Assembly (NCBI RefSeq): GCF_007954405.1
Contig: NZ_CP042344.1
Location: forward strand, 1,984,001-2,048,000
Source of the DNA: Comamonas flocculans
GTDB taxonomy: Bacteria > Pseudomonadota > Gammaproteobacteria > Burkholderiales > Burkholderiaceae_C
Reading direction: 5' to 3'
DNA: 64,000 bases
The position numbers and the translations under genes were made by a program. Numbering within the stretch: the first letter of the stretch is position 1; each line of letters starts with the position of its first letter. The notes beneath the pieces are model-generated. The model was not told the origin of the DNA and did not search any database. It was given only the letters and a program-made list of their open reading frames with translations. This document shows, piece by piece, positions 9,248 to 17,205 of this stretch.

Positions 9248-10474
9248 ATGGCCATACGTGTTTTGTTGCTCACGCAGTGGTTTGATCCGGAGCCTACGTT
9301 CAAAGGTTTGCTTTTTGCACGTGAATTGGTGCAGCAGGGTTTTGAAGTGGAAGTTCTCACTGGATTTCCCAATTACCCTGGGGGTAAGATTTATCCAGGT
9401 TACAAAATAAAGTGGCTGCAACGGGAGGTGGTTGACGGCGTACACATCACTCGTGTGCCGCTTTATCCAAATCATGACCAGTCTGCAATCAAGCGGGTGA
9501 TTAATTACGCTAGTTTTGCAGCGTCATCCTTGTTTTATGGACTGTTCATGGCTAAGCGGGCGAACGTGATTTATGCCTATCACCCGCCGTTGACTGTGGG
9601 GGTTACGGCGGGCCTGATCCGGCTGCTGCGGCGTATCCCGGTGGTGTATGACATTCAGGACATGTGGCCCGACACGCTGCGCGCTACTGGTATGTTGAAC
9701 AACGCCAAGGCTTTGAATGTGGTGGCGATGGTGTGCCGTTGGGTATATCGGCATATGGATCACATCGTGGTGCTCTCGCCAGGCTTTAAGCGCCTGCTGC
9801 TGGAGCGCGGTGTGCCCGAGCGCAAGCTGGAGGTGATCTACAACTGGGCGGATGAAGCAGCCTTGTCGGCCCCCAGCAGCCAGGGTGATTTGCCGCTAGC
9901 CCTGGCCGACGCAACGCAGTTTCGTATTCTGTTCGCTGGCAATATGGGCAAAGCTCAGGCGCTGGATACCGTACTGGACGCAGCCCGCCTGCTGCAAGAG
10001 TGCGGCGCCCCCGTGCGCTGGGTGATGCTGGGCAGCGGCGTGGAGGTGCCACGCCTGAAACAGCGCGCGGCAGACATGGGGTTGCGTAATCTGGTGTTTT
10101 TGCCTGCCGTGCCCATGGCCGAGGTAGGGCGCTACCTGGAGGCCGCTGACGCGTTGCTGGTGCATTTGCGCAAAGATCCATTGTTTGAAATCACCATTCC
10201 ATCTAAGACACAGGCCTATATGGCAGTGGGTAAACCGTTGTTGATGGCGGTTGATGGTGATGCGGCTGATTTGGTTCGCCAGTCGGGCGGCGGAGTAGTG
10301 GCTGAGTCGGAAAATGCCCAGGCCTTAGCTGCGGCAGCTGAAACTTTGTCGAAGGCACCGGCCGATGTTTTGGCAAAAATGGGCGGTAACGCAAAACAGT
10401 TCTACGCAGAGCATTTGGCCATTGAGGTTGGGGTGCAGAAATTTGGCAAAATTTTTCAGCGCTTGGCGTGTTGA
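9248..10474 (+). CDS. wbuB: Glycosyltransferase, WbuB type (probable L-FucNAc transferase)
   Basis: A 408-residue family 4 transferase. Markers are 'TQWFDPEPTFKGLLFA', 'VLTGFPNYPGGKIYPGYK' and 'YDIQDMWPDTLRATGM', recognisable from WbuB proteins that follow fnlABC and are taken to transfer FucNAc. The C-terminal donor domain contains 'FAGNMGKAQALDTVLDAA' and 'PSKTQAYMAVGKPLLMA'. It starts 3 bp after fnlC, so it is in the same operon. Sugar specificity is inferred from context. Its stop (10472-10474) is just ahead of the initiating sugar transferase gene. Confidence 0.87.
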   Translation: MAIRVLLLTQWFDPEPTFKGLLFARELVQQGFEVEVLTGFPNYPGGKIYPGYKIKWLQREVVDGVHITRVPLYPNHDQSAIKRVINYASFAASSLFYGLFMAKRANVIYAYHPPLTVGVTAGLIRLLRRIPVVYDIQDMWPDTLRATGMLNNAKALNVVAMVCRWVYRHMDHIVVLSPGFKRLLLERGVPERKLEVIYNWADEAALSAPSSQGDLPLALADATQFRILFAGNMGKAQALDTVLDAARLLQECGAPVRWVMLGSGVEVPRLKQRAADMGLRNLVFLPAVPMAEVGRYLEAADALLVHLRKDPLFEITIPSKTQAYMAVGKPLLMAVDGDAADLVRQSGGGVVAESENAQALAAAAETLSKAPADVLAKMGGNAKQFYAEHLAIEVGVQKFGKIFQRLAC

Positions 10475-10480
10475 TTGTTT

Positions 10481-11071
10481 ATGAAACGTCTCCTCGACTT
10501 CACCGTCGCCCTGCTGGGCCTGATCGCCCTGGCCCTGCCCTTGTGCATCCTCATCCTGCTCATCCGCCGCAAGCTTGGCAGCCCAGTGTTTTTCCGCCAA
10601 ACCCGCCCCGGCTTGCATGGCCGGCCGTTCCAGATGGTCAAGTTCCGCACCATGACGGATGCGCGCGATGCGCAGGGCGCGCTGCTGCCCGACGCCGACC
10701 GCCTCACGCTCTTTGGCCGTTTTCTGCGCTCCACCAGCCTGGATGAGCTGCCGGAGCTGTGGAACGTGCTCAAGGGCGACATGAGCCTGGTCGGCCCACG
10801 CCCGCTGCTGATGGAATACCTGCCGCTGTACTCGCCCGATCAGGCGCGCCGCCACGCCGTGCGCCCGGGCGTGACCGGTTGGGCGCAGGTCAACGGCCGC
10901 AACGCGATCAGCTGGGAGGAAAAGTTTGCGCTCGACGTGTGGTACGTCGATCACCAATCGCTGGCGCTGGATCTGCGCATTCTGTGGCTGACGGTCAAGA
11001 AGGTGCTGGTGCGCGAGGGCATCAGTGCTGCCGGCGAGGCGACGATGGGAAAATTCACCGGTAATCGTTAA
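10481..11071 (+). CDS. pglC: Undecaprenyl-phosphate sugar-1-phosphate transferase (PglC-like initiating enzyme)
   Basis: A small monotopic sugar-phosphate transferase (196 residues) that starts the glycan by moving a sugar-1-phosphate to undecaprenyl phosphate at the inner membrane. One N-terminal hydrophobic segment (about residues 4-26) is followed by the catalytic domain with 'MVKFRTMTDA', 'DELPELWNVLKGDMSLVGPR' and 'RPGVTGWAQVNGRN', all hallmark motifs. The short, single-segment build matches PglC rather than the large WbaP/WecA types. Downstream pglD, pglE and pglF-like genes make diNAc-bacillosamine the likely substrate. ATG 10481 is preferred over an in-frame TTG at 10475. Confidence 0.88.
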   Translation: MKRLLDFTVALLGLIALALPLCILILLIRRKLGSPVFFRQTRPGLHGRPFQMVKFRTMTDARDAQGALLPDADRLTLFGRFLRSTSLDELPELWNVLKGDMSLVGPRPLLMEYLPLYSPDQARRHAVRPGVTGWAQVNGRNAISWEEKFALDVWYVDHQSLALDLRILWLTVKKVLVREGISAAGEATMGKFTGNR

Positions 11072-11102
11072 CGCAGCATTCGACACGCAAGGAGCACGCG
11101 CC

Positions 11103-11378
11103 ATGGCACTGACTGCAAGCATCCATTACGAGAACGCCAATTTTTTGCGTGAATTGGCAGAGAACCTGCCGCAAGTGCGTCCACAAGGGCATAACACGCA
11201 GCAAGTGGCCTTGCTGCAGCGCCTGGCCGATGATGAGCTGGCACAGGCGCAGCACGACGAATGGATCCGCCGCAAGGTGGCCGCCGCCAGGGCGGATAAG
11301 CGCCCGAGGATGACGACGCAAGAAGTACGCGCCAGCCTGCAAGCCCAGTTTGAGAAGCTGCGCGATGTACCGCGTTGA
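11103..11378 (+). CDS. Antitoxin-like small protein ('stability determinant' type)
   Basis: A 91-residue protein rich in Gln, Ala and charged residues. The segment 'QHDEWIRRKVAAARADKRPR' followed by 'TTQEVRASLQ' resembles antitoxins annotated as stability determinants or ParD/RelB-like partners of RelE/ParE toxins. The downstream ATG at 11365 overlaps its end, the normal arrangement for antitoxin-toxin pairs, but that partner gene is broken. ATG 11103 is chosen although the frame is open to 11025. It lies between pglC and pglD with no link to polysaccharide synthesis. Family call is moderate. Confidence 0.6.
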   Translation: MALTASIHYENANFLRELAENLPQVRPQGHNTQQVALLQRLADDELAQAQHDEWIRRKVAAARADKRPRMTTQEVRASLQAQFEKLRDVPR

Positions 11379-11500
11379 ATGGAGCGCTTCGGGCCACGAC
11401 GCTGGGACAGCATGTGCTGTATGAGGTAGATGACGAGCAGTGCGTCTGCACTGTGTGGGTTGTTGTCGGGCAACGCCGGCAGGCTAGGCGTATTCGCTGA
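11365..11500 (+). pseudogene. Remnant of a RelE/ParE-type toxin gene, internally deleted and frameshifted
   Basis: From ATG 11365 the frame reads 'MYRVEWSAS', a typical RelE/ParE start, then runs to a stop at 11422-11424. In the +1 frame from 11402 the sequence reads 'LGQHVLYEVDDEQ' then 'CTVWVVVGQRRQARRIR', which looks like the C-terminal strands of the same toxin, ending at 11500. About 12 and 32 codons remain of the usual 85-100, so the middle appears deleted and the two ends are out of frame. The ATG overlaps the antitoxin's last codons. The family call rests on these short pieces and on context. Confidence 0.55.
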
Positions 11501-11567
11501 TCGATGCCCTGGCGCTGCTGCGCAAAGCCGCGCCGCACAGCGATGCCAGCGATCCATGAAAACCACC

Positions 11568-11604
11568 CTTCCCGTAGGAGCGGCGCCCTCGCCGCGAAGC
11601 CCCC
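11568..11604 (+). repeat. REP-like 'GTAGGAGCGGC' palindromic unit
   Basis: The stretch 'cgtaggagcggcgccctcgc' followed by cgcgaagc is a short imperfect palindrome. It is related to the paired 23-bp repeat at 34771-34836, sharing GNGGGAGCGGC...GCCGCGAA, and resembles the extragenic palindromes known from Pseudomonas and relatives. It sits in the debris between the broken toxin gene and pglD. Confidence 0.5.
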
Positions 11605-11619
11605 CTCGCAGCGTAACGA

Positions 11620-11680
11620 TTCAAGCAAAAACCGCCTGTAACGCTTGCGCAGCAAGCGCGAGCAGCTCTCTTTATCATAG
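11620..11680 (+). repeat. Divergent copy of the short 'cgcttgctggtcaagcg' repeat
   Basis: Contains 'aacgcttgcgcagcaagcgc' followed by gagcagct and an A/T-rich tail, aligning with the copies at 30822, 38843 and 58478 (consensus 'aaacgcttgctggtcaagcg' then caagcagct). The core can fold as CGCTTG...CAAGCG. It lies just before the pglD start at 11699. The 198 bp from 11501 to 11698 hold only this and the REP-like unit. Confidence 0.6.
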
Positions 11681-11698
11681 TAAAAAGGACGCCTCCCC

Positions 11699-12361
11699 AT
11701 GCCCGCCTCCCAAGACCTGTACGCCGTCTATGGCGCCAGCGGCTGTGGCCGTGGGGTGATGCCGCTGGCGCGCCAGCAGCTGCGCCAGGCCGGCGTGGTG
11801 CCGGAGCGCCTGGTGTTTGTCGATGACGGCGCGGGCCTGCCGCCGCTGCTCAACGGCCAGCGCGTGCTGAGCTACGCGCAGTTTCTGGCCGAGCCGGCGC
11901 GCCAACGCCATGCTGTGCTGGCGATTGCCGCCAGCACCATCCGCGAGCAATTGGCGCAGCGCTGCGCGCAAGACGGCGTGCAGCCCTGGACGGTGCAGGC
12001 GGCCAACGTCGTCACCATGGACGCGGTGGAACTGGGCGCGGGCGCCATCTTGAGCCCCTTCGTCACGCTGACCAGCAATATCCGCATCGGCCGGCATTTC
12101 CACGCCAACCTGTATAGCTACGTTGAGCACGATTGCGTGATTGGCGACTTCGTCACCTTCGCCCCGAGCGTGATGTGCAACGGCAACATCGTGGTGGAAG
12201 ACCACGCCTACATCGGCACCGGCGCCGTCATCAAGCAGGGGCAACCGGGTAAGCCGCTGGTGATCGGGCGCGGCGCGGTGGTCGGCATGGGCGCGGTGGT
12301 GACCAAAAGCGTGCCGCCCGGCGCCACGGTGGTCGGCAACCCGGCTAGGGCCATGGGGTGA
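11699..12361 (+). CDS. pglD: Sugar N/O-acetyltransferase, PglD/NeuD family
   Basis: A 220-residue acyltransferase. The N-terminal Rossmann-like part ('YAVYGASGCGRGVMPLARQ') would bind the UDP-sugar; the C-terminal part is a left-handed beta-helix of hexapeptide repeats ('GAILSPFVTLTSNIRIGRHF' onward, then 'GRGAVVGMGAVVTKSVPPGA'). The probable catalytic His lies in 'YSYVEHDCVIGD'. In the bacillosamine pathway PglD acetylates the 4-amino group of the UDP-amino sugar with acetyl-CoA. Co-occurrence with PglE- and PglF-type genes supports this, although NeuD-type O-acetylation is an alternative. Confidence 0.82.
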   Translation: MPASQDLYAVYGASGCGRGVMPLARQQLRQAGVVPERLVFVDDGAGLPPLLNGQRVLSYAQFLAEPARQRHAVLAIAASTIREQLAQRCAQDGVQPWTVQAANVVTMDAVELGAGAILSPFVTLTSNIRIGRHFHANLYSYVEHDCVIGDFVTFAPSVMCNGNIVVEDHAYIGTGAVIKQGQPGKPLVIGRGAVVGMGAVVTKSVPPGATVVGNPARAMG

Positions 12362-12393
12362 TGGCGACGCGGGGCCATTTGCGGCCGACGGCC

Positions 12394-12410
12394 TATACTC
12401 GGCATATGCC
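12394..12410 (+). promoter_or_regulatory. Probable vapBC promoter -10 and overlapping palindromic operator
   Basis: 'TATACT' (12394-12399) is a good -10 hexamer, directly followed by the perfect 10-bp palindrome 'ggcatatgcc' (12401-12410), 24 bp before the vapB start. VapBC complexes usually repress their own promoter through such palindromes. No convincing -35 is seen at the right distance. Confidence 0.45.
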
Positions 12411-12433
12411 AACGATGCCACTGAAGGATTGCC

Positions 12434-12676
12434 ATGCTTGCTGAGCGCCACGTTCGTCTGTTTCGCAACGGCCGCAACCAGGCGGTGCGCATTCCGCGTG
12501 AATTCGAATTCGACGCCGACGAGATCATCATGCGCCGCGAAGAGGGGCGGCTGGTGCTGGAGCCGCTGCCACGGCGCGGGTTGCTGGACACGCTGGCCAG
12601 ATTGCAACCGCTGAACGATGCGGCACTGGCGGACTGGGATGCGGGCCTGCTCCCCCTGGATGACGTAAGCCTGTGA
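12434..12676 (+). CDS. vapB: VapB-type antitoxin (AbrB/MazE-like fold)
   Basis: An 80-residue antitoxin. The N-terminus 'RHVRLFRNGRNQAVRIPREF' is the swapped-hairpin DNA-binding domain of VapB; the C-terminal tail ('DWDAGLLPLDDVSL') should wrap the toxin. It overlaps vapC by 4 bp (12673-12676), the standard arrangement for coupled translation, and follows a palindromic operator candidate. Inserted between pglD and pglE with no functional link to them, so it is probably an addiction module that entered the polysaccharide locus. Confidence 0.85.
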   Translation: MLAERHVRLFRNGRNQAVRIPREFEFDADEIIMRREEGRLVLEPLPRRGLLDTLARLQPLNDAALADWDAGLLPLDDVSL

Positions 12677-13095
12677 GCCGCACGCGCTATCTACTGGACA
12701 CCAACGTCCTGTCCGAGCTGGTACGTCAGCCACAAGGTGTGGTGGCGCGGCAGATCGCGGCTGTGGGCGAAGGTTCAGTGTGCACCTCCATCATCGTTGC
12801 TGTTGAATTGCGCTTTGGCGCTGCCAAACGCGGCTTGCCGCAACTGATGCAGCAGGTGGACGCCATCCTGAATGCGCTGGAGGTGTTGCCACTGGAACCG
12901 CCTGCGGACGACACCTATGCCCAAGTGCGTTGCAGGCTGGAGCGCACCGGCCGGCCGATCGGGCCCAATGATTTGCTGATTGCCGCCCATGCGTTGGCGC
13001 TGGACTGCACCTTGGTGACGGCCAACATGGGCGAGTTCGGGCGCGTGCCCGGGTTGCAGGTAGTCAATTGGCTGGCGCCTGAGGCAAGCGCTTGA
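12673..13095 (+). CDS. vapC: VapC-type PIN-domain toxin ribonuclease
   Basis: A 140-residue PIN-domain RNase starting with GTG at 12673. Acidic metal ligands are visible: Asp in 'YLLDTNVLSEL', Glu in 'SIIVAVELRFGA', Asp in 'GPNDLLIAAHA' and a final Asn/Glu region in 'LVTANMGEFGRVPGL'. The FitB-like ending 'VPGLQVVNW' is typical. All expected catalytic positions are intact, so unlike the neighbouring RelE-type remnant this toxin looks functional. It is translationally coupled to vapB. Confidence 0.87.
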   Translation: MSRTRYLLDTNVLSELVRQPQGVVARQIAAVGEGSVCTSIIVAVELRFGAAKRGLPQLMQQVDAILNALEVLPLEPPADDTYAQVRCRLERTGRPIGPNDLLIAAHALALDCTLVTANMGEFGRVPGLQVVNWLAPEASA

Positions 13096-13125
13096 TGATT
13101 TGGTCGCGGTTTTTCATTGTTCTTT

Positions 13126-14307
13126 ATGCTCAGCACCTCCTTTTCCCCCTGGCCCTCCTTCACTGAAGAAGAAGCCGCCGCAGTGCAGCGCGTGCTGCTG
13201 TCCAACCGGGTCAACTACTGGACCGGCACGGAATGCCGCGAGTTCGAGGCTGAATTCGCCGCCTGGGCCGGCACGCGCCATGCGGTGGCGCTGGCCAATG
13301 GCACGCTGGCGTTGGATGTGGCGCTCAAGGCCTTAGGCATTGGGCCGGGCGATGAGGTGGTGGTGACGCCGCGCACCTTCATCGCCAGCATTTCCTGCGT
13401 CGTCAATGCGGGAGCAACGCCGGTGTTCGCCGACGTGCAAGCCGACAGCGGCAACCTCAGCGCCGCCACGATTGCCAAAGTGCTCACCTCCAGAACGCGG
13501 GCCGTGATTTGCGTGCATTTGGCCGGGTGGCCCTGCGACATGGATCCCATCATGCGGCTAGCGGAACGGCATGGTTTGAAGATCATCGAGGATTGCGCCC
13601 AGGCCCACGGTGCCCGCTACAAGGGCCGCAGCGTGGGCAGCATCGGCCATATCGGAGCCTGGAGCTTTTGCCAGGACAAGATCATGACCACCGGCGGCGA
13701 AGGCGGAATGGTGACGACCAATGATGAAGGGCTTTGGCGCGCCATGTGGAGCTTCAAGGACCACGGCAAGAGCTATGCGGCGGTATACGAGCGCAAGCAC
13801 GCACCCGGCTTTCGATGGCTGCACGAGAGCTTTGGTACCAACTGGCGCATGTTGGAGATGCAGGCGGCGGTGGGGCGCATTCAGCTCACGCGCATGCATG
13901 ACTGGACGGCGGCGCGCACGCACCATGCCGAGTGCATTTGGCAGGCATGCCGCCAGTTCGCGGCGCTGCGTGTGCCGCCATTGCCTGCAGAGCTGCAGCA
14001 TGCGCACTACAAATGCTACGTCTACGTACGACCACAGGAGCTGGCGGCGGGCTGGGACCGCGATCGCGTGGTGGCGGAGATCAACGCACTCGGGGTGCCT
14101 TGCTATCAAGGGTCTTGTTCCGAGGTTTATCGTGAGAAGGCATTTGATGACACCGGCTGGCGTCCGCTTCAAGCCTTGCCGAACGCGCGTGAACTGGGCG
14201 AAACCAGTGTGATGTTCCTGGTGCATCCAACGCTGACGGATGCCGAGATTGAGCTGACCTGTGCAACGATAACCACTGTAATGCAAAGGGCGACGAGGGC
14301 GGCATGA
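13126..14307 (+). CDS. pglE: PLP-dependent sugar aminotransferase, DegT/DnrJ/EryC1 family (PglE role)
   Basis: A 393-residue aminotransferase. Fold-type I PLP features: 'ALANGTLALDVALKALGIGP' near residue 50, the Asp-containing 'IIEDCAQAHGARYKGRSVG', and the PLP lysine in 'SFCQDKIMTTGGEGGMVTT'. In the bacillosamine pathway it aminates the C-4 keto group made by the PglF-type dehydratase whose gene overlaps the end of this one. Upstream in-frame TTG 13117 exists; ATG 13126 is chosen. Other 4-amino sugars are possible products, but pglC/D/F neighbours favour bacillosamine. Confidence 0.85.
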   Translation: MLSTSFSPWPSFTEEEAAAVQRVLLSNRVNYWTGTECREFEAEFAAWAGTRHAVALANGTLALDVALKALGIGPGDEVVVTPRTFIASISCVVNAGATPVFADVQADSGNLSAATIAKVLTSRTRAVICVHLAGWPCDMDPIMRLAERHGLKIIEDCAQAHGARYKGRSVGSIGHIGAWSFCQDKIMTTGGEGGMVTTNDEGLWRAMWSFKDHGKSYAAVYERKHAPGFRWLHESFGTNWRMLEMQAAVGRIQLTRMHDWTAARTHHAECIWQACRQFAALRVPPLPAELQHAHYKCYVYVRPQELAAGWDRDRVVAEINALGVPCYQGSCSEVYREKAFDDTGWRPLQALPNARELGETSVMFLVHPTLTDAEIELTCATITTVMQRATRAA

Positions 14308-16229
14308 GTCTGGATCGGGCGCTGGCTCCGCTTCTGTTTTGGCCCCGCCGTGCCAAACAACTGCTGGTCCTCTTTGTGGACCTTTTGACCGCCCTCGTGG
14401 CGGTCTGGTTGGCGTTCTTTCTGCGCCTGGACCAGTTCAGCCTGCCGGTGCAGCAGCAGGCCCTGGTCTATCCAGCGGCATTGCTGTTCGTCCCTGTCTT
14501 TATCCGTATGGGCCTGTATCGCGCGGTGTTCCGCTATACCGGTCTGGCGGCCTTGTTGACCATCGCGCTTGCGGTGGCGGTTTACGGCCTGATCTTTTTT
14601 GGGCTGTTGCTGTCGATGCAATGGCAGGGCGTGCCGCGCAGCGTGGGTTTGATACAGCCTGTGCTCTTTTTGGTGTTGGCTGGCGGCTGGCGCGTGTTGG
14701 CACGGTCTGCCTTGCTCAGCGCGTCTGCTGCGGGCAAACCGGCTTTGCTCAAGGGACGCTTGCTGATTTACGGTGCGGGGGATGCGGGTGCGCAGACGGC
14801 GTTCGCGTTGGGGGTGGCGCGCGAATACCAGGTCTGTGGTTTTGTCGATGACGATCCGAACAAGGTGGGCCGCAGCATCAACCGCGTTCCCATCATTGCG
14901 CCGGCGGACGTGGCCGGCTTCGTTGCGCGCCACGGTATTGGCGACGTGCTGCTGGCCATTCCTTCGCTGTCGCGTGAGCGGCGGCGCGAGATCATCAAAT
15001 CTTTGCAGCACTTGCAGGTGCACGTGCGCTCGCTGCCTGGCCTCAAGGACTTGGCCGAAGGCAAGGTGTCGATAACGGACTTTCAAGAACTGGATATCGA
15101 AGACCTGCTGGGGCGCACCCCGGTTCCGCCCGACAAGGCCCTGCTGACGGACAGTCTTCTTGGGCGCGTGGTACTGGTGACCGGTGCTGGCGGCAGCATA
15201 GGTTCTGAGCTGTGCCGCCAGATCGTGCTGCAGCGCCCTTTGCAGTTGGTGCTGGTTGAACACAACGAGTTCGGGCTGTATTCCATTCACCAAGAGCTGC
15301 TTGCGCTGTGCCGCAAGCACGGGCTGGACGTGGTGCTGATGCCGGAGCTGGCCAGCATTCGCAGCCTGCGCCGCCTGCGCGCGGTATTTGCCCTGTACCG
15401 GCCGCAGGTGGTCTACCACGCGGCCGCATACAAGCATGTGCCTCTGGTGCAGGGCAACCCGGCCGAGGGCATTTTGAACAACGTATTCGGTACCTTGAAC
15501 CTGGCGCGTGCGGCCCTGGAGGTGGGGGCGGCGCAGTGCGTGCTGATCTCCACCGACAAGGCGGTACGCCCGACCAACGTGATGGGCGCAAGCAAGCGTG
15601 TGGCAGAGATGGTGTTGCAGGCGCTCGCCGACATCAGGATGGTGGATTTCAGCGCGGTGGACGACAGAGCCGCGCCGCCGCCGGTGGCCAACCATACCCG
15701 GATTGCCATGGTGCGTTTTGGCAATGTGCTGGGCAGCAGCGGCAGCGTGGTGCCGCTGTTTCGCCGCCAGCTGCGCGAAGGCGGCCCGCTGACGGTGACC
15801 CATGCGGAGGTGACGCGGTACTTCATGACCATCCCTGAAGCGGCGCAATTGGTGTTGCAGGCCGGCGCCATGGGCAAGGAAGGTGAGGTCTTCGTGCTGG
15901 ACATGGGCGAGCCGGTGAAGATCATGGACCTGGCCCGGCGCATGGTCATGCTTTCGGGCATGACGGTGCGCGATGAGGCCCACCCCGCGGGAGACATCGC
16001 CATCCAGATCGTGGGGCTGCGCCCGGGTGAGAAGCTCTATGAAGAGCTCTTGATAGGTGACAACCCCGAGTCCACCAGCCACCCGCGCATCATGAAGGCC
16101 CATGAGGCCTTTCTGCCGTGGGATGAACTGGTGCCGGTGCTTGTACGCTTGCGCAGCGCGGCAGTCTCGGGCAATGCCGAAGTCATCCATGCGCTGCTGG
16201 GGCAGCTCGTCAGCGGCTACCGCCATTGA
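14304..16229 (+). CDS. pglF: Membrane-bound UDP-GlcNAc 4,6-dehydratase (PglF/WbpM/CapD type)
   Basis: A 641-residue protein with about four N-terminal membrane helices (residues ~13-110), a CoA-binding-like Rossmann domain (~150-270) and a C-terminal SDR dehydratase domain. The NAD motif 'TGAGGSIGSELCRQ' lies near residue 292 and the active-site segment 'STDKAVRPTNVMGASKRVAE' near 415, with Met at the usual Tyr position as in the family. It turns UDP-GlcNAc into the 4-keto-6-deoxy sugar for the aminotransferase encoded upstream, whose stop it overlaps. It is the last gene of the polysaccharide locus in this window. Confidence 0.88.
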   Translation: MSLDRALAPLLFWPRRAKQLLVLFVDLLTALVAVWLAFFLRLDQFSLPVQQQALVYPAALLFVPVFIRMGLYRAVFRYTGLAALLTIALAVAVYGLIFFGLLLSMQWQGVPRSVGLIQPVLFLVLAGGWRVLARSALLSASAAGKPALLKGRLLIYGAGDAGAQTAFALGVAREYQVCGFVDDDPNKVGRSINRVPIIAPADVAGFVARHGIGDVLLAIPSLSRERRREIIKSLQHLQVHVRSLPGLKDLAEGKVSITDFQELDIEDLLGRTPVPPDKALLTDSLLGRVVLVTGAGGSIGSELCRQIVLQRPLQLVLVEHNEFGLYSIHQELLALCRKHGLDVVLMPELASIRSLRRLRAVFALYRPQVVYHAAAYKHVPLVQGNPAEGILNNVFGTLNLARAALEVGAAQCVLISTDKAVRPTNVMGASKRVAEMVLQALADIRMVDFSAVDDRAAPPPVANHTRIAMVRFGNVLGSSGSVVPLFRRQLREGGPLTVTHAEVTRYFMTIPEAAQLVLQAGAMGKEGEVFVLDMGEPVKIMDLARRMVMLSGMTVRDEAHPAGDIAIQIVGLRPGEKLYEELLIGDNPESTSHPRIMKAHEAFLPWDELVPVLVRLRSAAVSGNAEVIHALLGQLVSGYRH

Positions 16230-16316
16230 GCGGCAGGCGGCCCGGCGCGACACGCCGGCGTAGCACTTGTGCGCCACAATCAGGGAACGTTTTGGCTTCC
16301 TGGATCGCAGATTCCC

Positions 16317-17204
16317 ATGAATGCACCGCTACCCATCCAACCGCGCGACAAGGCCGAAATTCTGGCCCAGGCGCTGCCCTACATCCGGCAGTTCCACGGC
16401 AAGACGCTGGTGATCAAGTACGGCGGCAACGCCATGACCGACCCGGCGCTGCAACAGGATTTTGCCGAGGACGTGGTGCTGCTCAAGCTCGTGGGCATGA
16501 ACCCGGTGGTGGTGCACGGCGGCGGGCCGCAAATCGAGGCGGCCTTGAAGCGCCTGGGCAAGCAGGGCCGCTTCATCCAGGGCATGCGCGTGACGGACGC
16601 CGAGACCATGGAGGTGGTCGAGTGGGTGCTGGCGGGCGAGGTGCAGCAGGACATCGTGGGCCTGATCAACCAGGTGGGCGGCAAGGCCGTGGGCCTGACG
16701 GGGCGTGACGGCGGCCTGATCCGCGCGCGCAAGCTCAAGCTGCTGGACCACAAGGACCCGAGCGTGGAGCACGACGTGGGGCAGGTGGGCGAGATCGTGG
16801 CGGTGGACTGCAGCGTGGTCCAGGCGCTGCAGGACGATGCCTTCATCCCGGTAGTCAGCCCGATCGGCTTCGGCGCGGACAACGAGAGCTACAACATCAA
16901 CGCCGACGTGGTGGCGAGCCGCCTGGCGACGGAGCTGCAGGCGGAAAAGCTGCTGCTGCTGACCAACATCCCCGGTGTGCTGGACAAGGCCGGCCAGCTG
17001 CTGCCCGAGCTGACGGCGGCGCAGATCGACGCGCTGATCCAGGACGGCACCATCTCCGGCGGCATGCTGCCCAAGCTGGCCGGCGCCATCGAGGCGGCCA
17101 AGGCGGGGGTGAATGCGGTGCACATCGTCGACGGGCGCGTGCCGCATGCGATGCTGCTGGAGGTTCTGACCGACCAGGCCTACGGGACGATGATCCGGGG
17201 CTAG
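16317..17204 (+). CDS. argB: Acetylglutamate kinase
   Basis: Second step of arginine synthesis: ATP-dependent phosphorylation of N-acetylglutamate. Length (295) and motifs match ArgB: '[15 protein letters not shown]' (ATP site Lys), '[20 protein letters not shown]' (substrate glycine loop), '[15 protein letters not shown]' and '[18 protein letters not shown]'. The start at 16317 gives the usual MNAPLP N-terminus. The 87 bp ahead hold a 'CACAAT' -10-like element (16275-16280) but no clear -35. It abuts the MntA-like gene (ATG 17206, one base after the stop), unusual for a housekeeping gene next to a toxin-antitoxin pair. Confidence 0.95.
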   Translation: MNAPLPIQPRDKAEILAQALPYIRQFHGKTLVIKYGGNAMTDPALQQDFAEDVVLLKLVGMNPVVVHGGGPQIEAALKRLGKQGRFIQGMRVTDAETMEVVEWVLAGEVQQDIVGLINQVGGKAVGLTGRDGGLIRARKLKLLDHKDPSVEHDVGQVGEIVAVDCSVVQALQDDAFIPVVSPIGFGADNESYNINADVVASRLATELQAEKLLLLTNIPGVLDKAGQLLPELTAAQIDALIQDGTISGGMLPKLAGAIEAAKAGVNAVHIVDGRVPHAMLLEVLTDQAYGTMIRG

Positions 17205-17205
17205 C

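Noticed and set aside
11497..11556. Short open frame 'LIDALALLRKAAPHSDASDP' after the broken toxin
   Set aside because: No start codon or ribosome site in frame, and it is not in frame with either toxin fragment; treated as debris.
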